DNA from: a virus
Strand: one strand, 5' to 3'
Virus record (IMG/VR): IMGVR_UViG_3300041405_000299
Location: 108,105-172,104 of that record
Length of the DNA: 64,000 bases
Shown here in pieces: positions 47,201-55,499 of the stretch. The translations under genes were made by a program, and so were the position numbers. Position 1 is the stretch's first letter. Every line of letters starts with the position of its first letter. The notes beneath the pieces were generated by a model, which did not search any database, had not been told where the DNA came from, and saw only the letters and a list, made by a program, of their open reading frames with translations.

Positions 47201-47219
47201 AGGGGCAAAAGCCCCTTAT
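47201..47219 (+). promoter_or_regulatory. Leader hairpin between promoter and ribosome site
   Basis: AGGGGC / GCCCCT with AAAA loop followed by TATC. No true T run, so more likely a 5' stabiliser than an attenuator. Confidence 0.4.
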
Positions 47220-47235
47220 CACTTTCGGAGTTACT

Positions 47236-47613
47236 ATGCCTAAATACCTAATCGGGACCTTAATCAAGGCCCATTATGAAAACCATAATAGAACCAACAA
47301 CGAACGCTTCCTTCATGACATCGTCTTCTCGATCGTCGATGGGTTTCAAGCCACACCTATGGTCAAAGCTGTATACCGTAGCTTGTTGATTGATGCCATC
47401 AATGATGAGATTTCCCGTCAGGATCACGACATTGAAACCAATTCCGATTGTTTTGCAATACTAACGGAGATCTTCGGTTGGACTGCGGGTGATTGGTCAG
47501 ACTATTGGGATCTCTGGATTGACGATGAGCACATTGATATGAGCTTTATCGTAACCATTGATGATGGTAATTGGCACGAAACCCCTCGCGTACACGGTAT
47601 CTTCAACAAATAA
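47236..47613 (+). CDS. Hypothetical protein
   Basis: Encodes 125 residues. CGGAG ribosome site. Contains several Asp/Trp segments (FGWTAGDWSDYWDLWIDD). Unrecognised. First gene of a run of small unknown genes (47236-49035). Confidence 0.65.
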   Translation: MPKYLIGTLIKAHYENHNRTNNERFLHDIVFSIVDGFQATPMVKAVYRSLLIDAINDEISRQDHDIETNSDCFAILTEIFGWTAGDWSDYWDLWIDDEHIDMSFIVTIDDGNWHETPRVHGIFNK

Positions 47614-47623
47614 GGATTATCCT

Positions 47624-48043
47624 ATGTCAGACTTTCGCCAGGCTTCAAAAATTCTTCGCTATGCACTTATGCTCGGTATTACTGAAGAGATGACACAAGA
47701 TCCGGCTGTTCGCTTTGCCTACATGGAATCGCTTAACTCCCGGATGTTAGACCTATTGGGTGATATCAATAATCGTCGCCCCGGGGTTAAAGATGATTTC
47801 GACCAGATTCGCGTAACCGGTGGCTTATTCGGTGATGGTAATCCTTCTGTTAGAAAACACTTGGTCGATGCCACTGAGTTCATCCAGCAGCTTAAAGTGA
47901 CCGATCCAGAACACGTGAAAGTAGGTGTCACCATTGAACGCCGTGATTGGTGGTTACCGCCAGTTCTTCATGCGTTCACCTTAAGCGTTGGGGAAGCATC
48001 GGCTACCTTTACGGATGACGGTGAGAGCCATGAACCAAAGTGA
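47624..48043 (+). CDS. Hypothetical protein
   Basis: Encodes 139 residues from ATG 47624 (MSDFRQASKILRY), AAGGA upstream. Helical N-terminal half; acidic end (EASATFTDDGESHEPK) overlapping the next gene. Unrecognised. Confidence 0.65.
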   Translation: MSDFRQASKILRYALMLGITEEMTQDPAVRFAYMESLNSRMLDLLGDINNRRPGVKDDFDQIRVTGGLFGDGNPSVRKHLVDATEFIQQLKVTDPEHVKVGVTIERRDWWLPPVLHAFTLSVGEASATFTDDGESHEPK

Positions 48044-48353
48044 ATTCGTCAACGCAGTAACTCGCCAGATAGCGGCGGTGCTGGCTTGCGAGTTCAAAGC
48101 GTCTTATCTTACCCATAATTTCACGAACAATCTGTTAAAGCAGGTGGACGTGATACAAAACGCAAATCCCCACTTGGATATTTTCCAGGTTTTGGCAGTA
48201 ATGTTTTCCCAGGACGTAGAGGATCCTATCTTCGCTCTGGCATTTAAAGAACTCCAGGGGCCCGGTAAGGAATTACTGGGCATTAACTTTCAATACGTAC
48301 CCGAGGCGAAAGCGCCGAAGGTCACTTCTCTCATGATAGGCCCTACTATGTAA
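48030..48353 (+). CDS. Hypothetical protein
   Basis: Encodes 107 residues from ATG 48030 (MNQSEFVNAVTRQ), within the previous gene end; GTGAGAG upstream. Helical (NNLLKQVDVIQNANPHLD). Unrecognised. Confidence 0.6.
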   Translation: MNQSEFVNAVTRQIAAVLACEFKASYLTHNFTNNLLKQVDVIQNANPHLDIFQVLAVMFSQDVEDPIFALAFKELQGPGKELLGINFQYVPEAKAPKVTSLMIGPTM

Positions 48354-48370
48354 ATCAAAGGAGTTACCCG

Positions 48371-48712
48371 ATGCAAAAGATCCGAATCCTGTCCGGTGAT
48401 GAAGTCCAGGTCACCACGTTCTCAAAGAGTGTGCTGCAAGCTATCTCAATGGCGACCGGTGGTGTTGCTGGAGTTATTTCCGATGTCGTTAAAAACCGAC
48501 TGCGGGAAAAGGCGGGTAACTACCCGGAAGGTGAATTGCTCTCTCGTTCCGAGAAACGCTTGTACGATATGTACCATGCCTTTGGTGGAGAAGCCAAAGA
48601 CTGGAACCGGTGGTATGCGGAGTTCCGCCAAGCCGGTTATGACCATCCTAAAGTTAAAGCTTTCTTGAAGGATGGAACCCTCGAACTTACCCATTTGGAT
48701 ATCAAACCATGA
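48371..48712 (+). CDS. Hypothetical protein
   Basis: Encodes 113 residues. AAAGGAG ribosome site. Helical, basic middle (VVKNRLREKAGNYPEGELL). Stop overlaps the next start (ATGA). Unrecognised. Confidence 0.65.
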   Translation: MQKIRILSGDEVQVTTFSKSVLQAISMATGGVAGVISDVVKNRLREKAGNYPEGELLSRSEKRLYDMYHAFGGEAKDWNRWYAEFRQAGYDHPKVKAFLKDGTLELTHLDIKP

Positions 48713-49035
48713 TCTCACCAACTACGTTTCACCATCAGCTAATCAATTCTGTCGTTAACCATCTGACGATCAACAGTGATCACGACGATGCTATGGCATT
48801 CCTGATCCGCTCTGAACTGCTGCGTCGTACCCGCGAGTGCATGGATGATCAACCCCAAATGGGTACGAGCAAAGGTGAGAAAGCACTGGCCGTCACCGCC
48901 CTTATCTTCTTCAACGGCGATGTGAAAGCCTGTGCCGAGCAAATTGAAAAGGCGACCAATGAAGACCCCGATTTCTTCTATGACATCGAACTGGGTAATC
49001 ATGGCCGTACCACCATTCTGGCGATCGATCTGTAA
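48709..49035 (+). CDS. Hypothetical protein
   Basis: Encodes 108 residues. Helical with SDHDDAMAFLIRSELLRRTR; C-terminus ends in a strand RTTILAIDL. Followed by a terminator. Unrecognised. Confidence 0.65.
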   Translation: MISPTTFHHQLINSVVNHLTINSDHDDAMAFLIRSELLRRTRECMDDQPQMGTSKGEKALAVTALIFFNGDVKACAEQIEKATNEDPDFFYDIELGNHGRTTILAIDL

Positions 49036-49042
49036 TAACTTC

Positions 49043-49061
49043 GGGCGGTACGCCGCCCTTT
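49043..49061 (+). terminator. Hairpin with short T tail
   Basis: GGGCGG / CCGCCC with TACG loop, then TTT. Weak terminator. Confidence 0.6.
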
Positions 49062-49108
49062 AATAACGGCCGGGTAATCCGGTGTGGATAAAACAAAAAG
49101 GAAACTGT

Positions 49109-51100
49109 ATGTCTAACTTCAAACCTTTCGCAGATGCTATTGCCAAACGTTGGTTAACTCTGTCTGCAAACGAGCTCTACCGTACTAACGTTTCAGGTGA
49201 CGATCTATGGGAGATGTACTTACTGTCCTTCCCCGAAGGCACTAACCCAATCTTTCGTGAGCGTACTGAGCATGATGGTTCTTATGACAAGTCCGTCATC
49301 CGCCGTATTGGCAATGTTGTCTCCATGGACAAAGACGGCAACTTGCAAACCATGTGGGATGTTGAAGGTTTAGAATTCCCGTATAATGTTGTTGCTGCAG
49401 TCCTGGCAGGACGCGTTAAAGCGGCGGCGGTGACTGGCGTCTTCCGTATCAATGAACGTCGTCTGGGCCATGTAGTAACTTACGAAACCCTATCCGATGG
49501 TACTCGCCTGACCTGGAACCACTTCAACGCAGAGATCGCTCAGCGCCACTTTGCAGCATCCGTTGGTGAAGCTATCGGTCCGATCAATACCTCGGCGGAA
49601 ATGTTCAAGCGTGCTCTGGAAGAAATCTCTCCGGCGTCGTTTGCAACTGTGCTGGACCTGATCGACAGTAACTCTGTGTATCGTGGTGCGGAATTCCGCA
49701 AGTCGGTCGCTGAGTTCGCCCGCGTGCAAGAAGGCTACCTGGCGCTGCCGGAAAGCAAACGTGTGGCGTACATCTGGGGTAACGTGAGCAACCCTATTGC
49801 TCGCTTCCGCGGTTCGGTCATTGCGACGCTGGTGATGGACATTTCCGAAGGTCGTGACATTGAAGAAGCGGTTGTGGCGTTCGGTAAGAAAGTCGATCCG
49901 ACCAACTACAAGCGTCCGACTTCGATCATCACTAAAGGTATGGTTGACCAAGCGATGAAAACCATTCAGGAGCTGGACCTCGAGCCTGCACTGGAACGTC
50001 GCCATGCTCGCCTGTCCGACGTGTCGGTCAACGACGTGCTGTGGGTAAGCAACGCGGCTCAATCCAAAATGAAAGACGGTGTGGCCGGTCTGCTGGCGGG
50101 TGAGGTGACCCGTAAGGCGGACAACGGTAAGGCAGAGGACATCCTGATCGATGACTTCATGAAGGATGTGCTGCCGAAAGTCCGTTCGCTGGAACTGCTG
50201 CTGAAGAATGGCCTGCGTAAAAACCTGGTCAGCATCACAGCACCTCAGCATGCGAACTCCACTCCGCTGTTCAAATGGGAGAACGATTTCGCGTGGTCTT
50301 ACAACGGCAACATCACTGATGCTATCCGTGAGAAAGTGAAGGCAGCTGGCGGTAACGTTGAAGCTGACGTGCGTGTGTCACTGGCGTGGTCTAACTACGA
50401 TGACCTGGATCTGCACGCGTACCTGCCAAGCGGTGAGCACATCTACTTCGGCAACAAACGTGGCATCCTCGACGTTGACATGAACGCCGGTCGTGGTCAC
50501 TCTCGTGAACCCGTAGAAAACCTGGCGTTTATGCGTCCGAAAGACGGCGTGTATCACGTTGAGGTGAACCAGTTTGCCCAGCGTGAGACCACCAATGTCG
50601 GCTACACCCTGGAGCTCGAGTTCGCAGGTCAGCTGTACCAGTTCACTCACGAGCGTGTGGCTAAGGGTACCGTCCGCGTGCTGAGCTTCACTGTTCAGAA
50701 CGGTCAGGTTATCGATTGGGTAGTACCTGCATCGGCCGGTCTGAAGCATCAAGGTCAGTCCGAAGTGATCTGGGGTGTGCAGACCGAAAGCTTCCTGCCG
50801 GTGTCAACCGTCATGCTGTCTCCGAACTTCTGGAACGGTAAAGCGATCGGCAACAAGCACCACTTCTTCCTGCTGGAAGGCTGCCAAACCGACGAACCAA
50901 CCCGTGGTATTTACAATGAGTTCTTGCGTTCGGATCTCGACAAGCACCGCAAAGTGTTTGAAATCCTAGGTAGCAAAACTATGATCCCTGCTGGCGGTGA
51001 ACAACTGTCTGGCGTGGGTTTCAGCTCCACTACTCCTGCACAAGTTACTATCCGCGTAACTGGTGAGAAAATCAACAAACTCTATAACGTACTGTTCTAA
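49109..51100 (+). CDS. Large protein with YfaP/DUF2135-like domain
   Basis: Encodes 663 residues from ATG 49109 (MSNFKPFADAIAK), AAGGAAA upstream. The N-terminal 400 residues are helical. At about 420-540 a beta-sandwich-like domain contains VRVSLAWSNYDDLDLHAYLP, an Asn/Gly turn and PKDGVYHVEVNQF, resembling the YfaP/DUF2135 family of uncharacterised secreted-type domains. Codon use is biased to frequent enterobacterial codons, suggesting high expression. Pairs with the 135-residue protein just downstream. Function unknown. Confidence 0.75.
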   Translation: MSNFKPFADAIAKRWLTLSANELYRTNVSGDDLWEMYLLSFPEGTNPIFRERTEHDGSYDKSVIRRIGNVVSMDKDGNLQTMWDVEGLEFPYNVVAAVLAGRVKAAAVTGVFRINERRLGHVVTYETLSDGTRLTWNHFNAEIAQRHFAASVGEAIGPINTSAEMFKRALEEISPASFATVLDLIDSNSVYRGAEFRKSVAEFARVQEGYLALPESKRVAYIWGNVSNPIARFRGSVIATLVMDISEGRDIEEAVVAFGKKVDPTNYKRPTSIITKGMVDQAMKTIQELDLEPALERRHARLSDVSVNDVLWVSNAAQSKMKDGVAGLLAGEVTRKADNGKAEDILIDDFMKDVLPKVRSLELLLKNGLRKNLVSITAPQHANSTPLFKWENDFAWSYNGNITDAIREKVKAAGGNVEADVRVSLAWSNYDDLDLHAYLPSGEHIYFGNKRGILDVDMNAGRGHSREPVENLAFMRPKDGVYHVEVNQFAQRETTNVGYTLELEFAGQLYQFTHERVAKGTVRVLSFTVQNGQVIDWVVPASAGLKHQGQSEVIWGVQTESFLPVSTVMLSPNFWNGKAIGNKHHFFLLEGCQTDEPTRGIYNEFLRSDLDKHRKVFEILGSKTMIPAGGEQLSGVGFSSTTPAQVTIRVTGEKINKLYNVLF

Positions 51101-51110
51101 GGAAACCACA

Positions 51111-51518
51111 ATGAACTTATTTGAAAAAGCAACCCGTGAGAAATTCCGCTTCCCTTCTTCTAAAGGTGAGCTGGTCGTTGAGCAACTGTGGCAACTGCCT
51201 CTGCTGTCCAAAACCGGTTCCGTTGATCTCAACGCTGTGGCCGTGGCCCTGAACGCCGAGCTGAAGGCGCTGGGTGAAGAGAGCTTCGTTGAAACCGGCA
51301 GCAACCCTAAGCGTGCTCTGGTGGCCGATAAGCTGGATCTGGTGAAGTATATCATCAGCGTGAAACAGGATGAGAACAAAGCCGTTGAGAAGCGTCTGCA
51401 GAACCAACAGCAGGTCGCCGAGCTGGAAGAGCTGCTGCGTAACAAACAGAAAGAATCTCTCGCCGGCCTGTCCGAAGAGCAGATCCGTGAAAAACTGGCT
51501 GCACTTCGCGCCAAGTAA
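51111..51518 (+). CDS. Hypothetical coiled-coil protein
   Basis: Encodes 135 residues from ATG 51111 (MNLFEKATREKFRF), AAGGAAA upstream, 10 nt after the large gene. C-terminal 50 residues form a likely coiled coil (AVEKRLQNQQQVAELEELL). Same high-expression codon use as the large partner. Ends at a strong terminator. Confidence 0.75.
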   Translation: MNLFEKATREKFRFPSSKGELVVEQLWQLPLLSKTGSVDLNAVAVALNAELKALGEESFVETGSNPKRALVADKLDLVKYIISVKQDENKAVEKRLQNQQQVAELEELLRNKQKESLAGLSEEQIREKLAALRAK

Positions 51519-51525
51519 TAACACC

Positions 51526-51549
51526 GCCCGGATTCGTCCGGGCTTTTTT
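51526..51549 (+). terminator. Rho-independent terminator
   Basis: GCCCGGA / TCCGGGC with TTCG loop and TTTTTT. Confidence 0.9.
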
Positions 51550-51560
51550 AGGAGTTTGCG

Positions 51561-51791
51561 ATGGAAGACACTCGCATAGCGATAGTGGGTAGAGGGACAA
51601 TTCTCGGTGCATCCCTCGATCGAATTCTTACCGGTGAGTTCAGTCACTTTGATTTTGAAGGGGATAGCGTCGGTGTACCGGTTCGTAAGACCACGAAGGA
51701 AGTGCCTCATACTGTTCGGCATACTGGCGTGGCCAAAGATCGCCGCCTGGCCCGTAAGAAACGTGCAAAGAAACTCGCCCGGAGGCGCTGA
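51561..51791 (+). CDS. Small basic hypothetical protein
   Basis: Encodes 76 residues; very basic C-terminus (DRRLARKKRAKKLARRR) suggesting nucleic-acid binding. Stop overlaps the next start (TGATG). Unrecognised. Confidence 0.65.
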   Translation: MEDTRIAIVGRGTILGASLDRILTGEFSHFDFEGDSVGVPVRKTTKEVPHTVRHTGVAKDRRLARKKRAKKLARRR

Positions 51792-52126
51792 TGAAAGTTG
51801 TCTTTACGCATACCGGTGGGTGGAGCGGTGGTGGATGGCGTTACAACGGTTTATCCCGCAGTGATTTCATGCGGCTTCACGGGTTTGATCCTACCGTCGT
51901 GAAGGGTATGACCGGTACCATTAAGTGGGATGATGAAGAAGGTGATCAGCAGTTTGTGGTCTCTGAGGATACCTTGACGGTCAACGGGGTCGACCATGAT
52001 CACGGTCACGAATACCCCTGGTCCTACGAAGAGCCCAGTTTCATCCTTGCAAAAATGAGAGGTCTACCTATCCCGGCAAGCCTCATCTGGAGAAACCGCG
52101 GAATTATTACCCTGGAGATGTCATGA
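51791..52126 (+). CDS. Hypothetical protein
   Basis: Encodes 111 residues. Starts MKVVFTHTGGWSGGGWRY; contains an acidic/His segment (NGVDHDHGHEYPWSYEEP). Coupled by overlaps on both sides. Unrecognised, directly upstream of the Acb1-like gene. Confidence 0.65.
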   Translation: MKVVFTHTGGWSGGGWRYNGLSRSDFMRLHGFDPTVVKGMTGTIKWDDEEGDQQFVVSEDTLTVNGVDHDHGHEYPWSYEEPSFILAKMRGLPIPASLIWRNRGIITLEMS

Positions 52127-52575
52127 ACGGTTACGCACAAGTAAAACCTGATTCTCTTGACGCAAAGAAAATCGTAAAAGCCCTTACGGCCGCCGGCGTA
52201 AAAGGTATGGACGTGAACAAACTCCACGTGACCCTAATGTACGACAAACGCAACCCGGATATCGACCCGAAAGCGTCACCGGAAGCCCGCTATCAAGCAC
52301 GCATTTCAGGAATTGAGCACCTGGGCGAACCCGGCAGTAAATGGGAAGCCGCAGTCTTAAAGCTCGATTGCCCGAACCTCGTCGGCCGCCACATGGTGCT
52401 GCGGACCAAAGGGTATGAGCACTCCTATCCAAAGTACAATTGCCACATGAGTATTGGCTATGGTACTGATATCGTTAAGCAAATCCCGAAGCTTCGCAAA
52501 ATGCTGGAGCAGGGAGATTTCCCAACCACTATTATGCTGTCAGGTGAGACCTGGGAGCCGATTAAGGAAGACTGA
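52123..52575 (+). CDS. acb1: 2H phosphoesterase, Acb1-like anti-CBASS protein
   Basis: Encodes 150 residues. Two catalytic H-x-T/S motifs: LHVTLMY (His 35, Thr 37) and NCHMSIGYG (His 108, Ser 110), spaced as in 2H phosphoesterases. Length, the Trp at 74, the RH segment near 90 and the C-terminal GETWEP (Glu 142, Trp 144) agree with the Acb1 family (T4 gp57B), which cleaves cyclic oligonucleotide signals of CBASS. Inferred to protect the phage from cyclic-nucleotide-based abortive infection. ATGA overlap with the upstream gene and 1-nt overlap with a Nudix gene downstream. Other 2H enzymes act on RNA, so the substrate needs a test. Confidence 0.7.
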   Translation: MNGYAQVKPDSLDAKKIVKALTAAGVKGMDVNKLHVTLMYDKRNPDIDPKASPEARYQARISGIEHLGEPGSKWEAAVLKLDCPNLVGRHMVLRTKGYEHSYPKYNCHMSIGYGTDIVKQIPKLRKMLEQGDFPTTIMLSGETWEPIKED

Positions 52576-53045
52576 TGTTACTGCGTAAAACTGAAGATAA
52601 GAACGTGCTGGCGTCAGCCGCCGAGCTCGCCACTAAAGCGGGTCCTGAAAAAACGCACGCCAGCTTGTGTATCATTCAAGCGTTAAGCTCCGGTCGTGTG
52701 CTGGTGACCCACCGGGCTAAAGATGGCCAGCTTGGCTTACCGTGTGGTAAAGCTGATCCAGGTGAAGAGCCGCGGGAAACGGCGTATCGTGAACTTGAGG
52801 AAGAGACCGGCGTACGGTTTGTGGATTTAACGGATGGTTTGATCTACATCCAAACGATCAACTTCAAAGGTTCCATTACTTCCGTCTACTCCTCAACGGT
52901 TGCTGACGAGATCCCTGTTGCTCCGTCCAAAGGCTTCGAGGTCGAAGGGCCGGCGGCGTGGATGTCGGTCGAAGAGATCCTTAACACGAAGTCGCTCTTC
53001 CAGGACTTCAACACTGTCGTTCTGTTCAACGCGGGGTTAGTATGA
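52575..53045 (+). CDS. Nudix hydrolase
   Basis: Encodes 156 residues. Full Nudix box GKADPGEEPRETAYRELEEE followed by TG. Substrate unknown; house-cleaning of nucleotides, ADP-ribose or RNA caps are all known in the family. Coupled to the Acb1-like gene, so a role in nucleotide-signal clean-up is a possible inference. Confidence 0.9.
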   Translation: MLLRKTEDKNVLASAAELATKAGPEKTHASLCIIQALSSGRVLVTHRAKDGQLGLPCGKADPGEEPRETAYRELEEETGVRFVDLTDGLIYIQTINFKGSITSVYSSTVADEIPVAPSKGFEVEGPAAWMSVEEILNTKSLFQDFNTVVLFNAGLV

Positions 53046-53410
53046 TCAATGGCTTAACGGTTAACCCGGAAGTGATGCAGTCTGCCCACCGGGAGGTTTT
53101 CGTCGTCGAGTGTCGCTTCATGCTAGGCGACGCGGATAGCTATCCGACCGGTACAATCGTGCTGGAAACACAAGAGCAGGTCATCGCTCTGAAGAATATG
53201 TTCGACCACGCCAAGTGGACCCGGGATTATGGTTACCAGCGTGACCCGCTGTACCGTACTTTTGTGGACATGCTCGAATGTGAGGAAGATGAAGAGTTCT
53301 TCCAGAACGATCATGATGCCTGGGGTTACGGCAAGTTTAGCGAATTACTGGTCCTGTGGTATGACGATCAGGGCCTCCCTCACTCTGTAGACTTTTGGTG
53401 GAAAGATTAA
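53042..53410 (+). CDS. Tandem acidic family, member 1
   Basis: Encodes 122 residues. Shares with the next two genes a strand with MLGDADSYPT in the first third and a C-terminal LWYDDQGLPHSVDFWWKD. Acidic. Overlaps neighbours by 1-4 nt. Function unknown. Confidence 0.7.
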   Translation: MINGLTVNPEVMQSAHREVFVVECRFMLGDADSYPTGTIVLETQEQVIALKNMFDHAKWTRDYGYQRDPLYRTFVDMLECEEDEEFFQNDHDAWGYGKFSELLVLWYDDQGLPHSVDFWWKD

Positions 53411-53754
53411 TGTTTACACAATTTGAAATTCAACCGGTTCTACCGCCGAAGTACGTCGACAAGTTTATTGCCGAAGTTGAATTCATGTCAGGCGACGCGG
53501 ACGCGTACTCAACTGAACACTGGCCATTAACGAACGAAGAGGTACTCCCCTTCGCAAATTTCGTGAAGGCTTGTGAAGGCGTCGAGTCAGAAGGTTCAGG
53601 GGGTCCCGGTTACGGCGGGGTTCCTGGGTATGACCGCTGGGGCGTGGATTTCCCAACGGACGTGTTCTGTGATTCAGTATATGCATCCCTGGAAAGTTGG
53701 TCAATCTTCTACTACGACGATACTGGGGCTAAGCATAAGGTAGAATTCAAGTGA
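53410..53754 (+). CDS. Tandem acidic family, member 2
   Basis: Encodes 114 residues from ATG 53410 (TAATG overlap). FMSGDADAYST and FYYDDTGAKHKVEFK are clear counterparts of member 1; the middle differs (GSGGPGYGGVPGYDRW). Function unknown. Confidence 0.7.
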   Translation: MFTQFEIQPVLPPKYVDKFIAEVEFMSGDADAYSTEHWPLTNEEVLPFANFVKACEGVESEGSGGPGYGGVPGYDRWGVDFPTDVFCDSVYASLESWSIFYYDDTGAKHKVEFK

Positions 53755-54062
53755 GATACACCGAAGTTGTAATCGGTCCGATAGTTGCCACGGAGCAGCA
53801 CTACGAGATGTACGAAGTGTGGCTGCAATTCGATAACGGCGACGCAGAACCGGTAATGGTAGAGCCCTCTGAGATTCTGCAGAAGGTAAACGAATGGTTT
53901 GCAGTGATGCATCTTGATGGGAGCGAGGCGGAGTCTGTGATTGGCCAAGCAGATTTCTCCTGGCCCCGTCATGATGGAACCAAGACGTTCGCTGCTTTGT
54001 CCGGGATCGATGTGTACTATTATGATGAAACGAGCCGTAAACATTCGGTGAATTTCAAGTAG
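53751..54062 (+). CDS. Tandem acidic family, member 3 (GTG start)
   Basis: Encodes 103 residues from GTG 53751, overlapping the previous TGA. LQFDNGDAEPVMV and YYYDETSRKHSVNFK match the other two. Function unknown. Followed by a 12-bp hairpin. Confidence 0.68.
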   Translation: MRYTEVVIGPIVATEQHYEMYEVWLQFDNGDAEPVMVEPSEILQKVNEWFAVMHLDGSEAESVIGQADFSWPRHDGTKTFAALSGIDVYYYDETSRKHSVNFK

Positions 54063-54078
54063 TTGATGTATAAAGGAT

Positions 54079-54104
54079 AGCCTTTGGGATTAATCTCAAA
54101 GGCT
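54079..54104 (+). other. Hairpin after the acidic triplet
   Basis: AGCCTTTGGGAT / ATCTCAAAGGCT, 12 bp with one G-T pair and a 2-nt loop. No clear T run; probably a terminator-like or mRNA 3' structure. Confidence 0.5.
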
Positions 54105-54158
54105 TCCTTAAGTAAAATTAGAAGGTCATACTAGCACATTCACCTACAGGAGAATCAC

Positions 54159-54755
54159 ATGTCAGCTAGAAACATCGAGTTCGCAGCCAACCAGTTGCAA
54201 GCTTTCAGTATCCGATCGAAGTTGTATGCCTACTTCTTTTTAGCCACCTCAGCGTTAATGCTCGTGGTGTCCGCGTTTGTCGATTCAGGACAGAGCTTAA
54301 GTTCCCTCCTCGCCGGCGCGTGCATGCTGCTCATCCCGTCTGTTATTTACTTTACGAGTGTCATGCTGGGAAAAGTGACCCAGAAGATTCTGAAAAGCCG
54401 GGTCAGTTCCTCTCCGGAATTCAACACGTCCTTTACCGGGCCCTTTACCGGGATCTCGTGGTGGATCTTCCTGCTCACATTCGGGTTAGCGTCAGCGGAA
54501 GTCATGTTCGACTATTTCATGGACCGATCGTTCGGGGTGTACTCCATCTTCCTCGTGACGTTTACCGTGTTGTGGTTAGCACGCTTCTACTCACTGTTCA
54601 CTGACTTGAAGGAATCGGTTCAGGGGTTCCAGCAGCAACTCTGCACGGTAGATGCCACTTGTCTGCCAGAAGGTGAGCGAGTTTTGGTGGAAGAAGCCCA
54701 GCGTGGCAACACTGAAACGGTGGTAGACAAACGAGATGTCCTAAACACCTTATAA
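54159..54755 (+). CDS. Membrane protein, four predicted spans
   Basis: Encodes 198 residues with hydrophobic segments at about 25-45, 50-70, 105-125 and 130-150 (YFFLATSALMLVVSAF, LLAGACMLLIPSVIYF, WWIFLLTFGLASAEV, IFLVTFTVLWLARFY). CAGGAGA ribosome site. Ends in a polar cytoplasmic-type tail. Function unknown. Confidence 0.75.
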   Translation: MSARNIEFAANQLQAFSIRSKLYAYFFLATSALMLVVSAFVDSGQSLSSLLAGACMLLIPSVIYFTSVMLGKVTQKILKSRVSSSPEFNTSFTGPFTGISWWIFLLTFGLASAEVMFDYFMDRSFGVYSIFLVTFTVLWLARFYSLFTDLKESVQGFQQQLCTVDATCLPEGERVLVEEAQRGNTETVVDKRDVLNTL

Positions 54756-54768
54756 ACTCGGATTTCTT

Positions 54769-54784
54769 GGTATAAGTAACACGT
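54769..54784 (+). promoter_or_regulatory. Phage promoter motif GGTATAAG
   Basis: GGTATAAG-TAACACGT, 14 nt before ATG 54798. Starts the first antirepressor-like gene. Confidence 0.65.
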
Positions 54785-54797
54785 ATGGAGGATACCT

Positions 54798-55499
54798 ATG
54801 AAAATCACGTGTTGCTTTGGCGAGTTTGATGTATTCGGGTGGCTTCACCCAGAAACCAGAAAGATTGAGCAAGCTGTCAGTGTTCAATCTCTGGTAGATA
54901 ACCTCCGGCTCTCCTTGCGGAAACTTCCCAAGGAGCCGGGACTTCTCTATGTACGCACAACGGAAGACTTCGGGATTCCGTTCTCTTCGTTAAACACATT
55001 CCTGTTTAGCGTTAAGACGACCGCGGATATTCGCAACCGTCTCCTGTTAGAATTGGCCCAACGGAGCAGTCACGACGTTGGATTCCTGACGCACGCACAC
55101 CTACAACTTCAAGACTCTCTGTCGGCACTGTCGGCGTACTATCAGGAAACCGGTATGGACGCGGAGTATCCGGTGGATGAAGTCGAAGACGTCCTCGGGC
55201 AGATCTACTGTGAGTTCCTGCAAGCTGGGGCCTATGATCCGCTTAACATGACTACCGATCGCCAGCCAATGAGCGACGCAGAAGCGTGGATGCTCTCTAT
55301 GTTGGAGACGACAACGGCGAGTTTGATCCGTGAGTTCATTCACGAAAAGAACGAACCGGATATCATCCTGGTATTTCTGCAGGTTGGCTTGAAAGAACGC
55401 CTGATCAGTATCTCCCAAGAGGTACGCGAATTGGCGACGGGTTTTCTGACCCCTGAAGATCTGCAATCTCTTAACGACGTTCGGACTGGCTCTTTCTAA
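54798..55499 (+). CDS. Antirepressor-like family member A
   Basis: Encodes 233 residues. N-terminal part resembles a P22 antirepressor N-terminal domain (AVSVQSLVDNLRLSL, GIPFSSLNTFLFSVKT). C-terminal part has the family helix pair (EAWMLSMLETTTASLIREFI, PDIILVFLQVGL). GGAGG ribosome site. Overlaps the next gene (TAATG). Part of an expanded paralogue set in 54798-63540. Confidence 0.65.
   Translation: MKITCCFGEFDVFGWLHPETRKIEQAVSVQSLVDNLRLSLRKLPKEPGLLYVRTTEDFGIPFSSLNTFLFSVKTTADIRNRLLLELAQRSSHDVGFLTHAHLQLQDSLSALSAYYQETGMDAEYPVDEVEDVLGQIYCEFLQAGAYDPLNMTTDRQPMSDAEAWMLSMLETTTASLIREFIHEKNEPDIILVFLQVGLKERLISISQEVRELATGFLTPEDLQSLNDVRTGSF

Noticed and set aside
49490-50251. 253-residue minus-strand frame opposite the large YfaP-like gene
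   Set aside because: Shadow frame caused by codon bias of the plus-strand gene.
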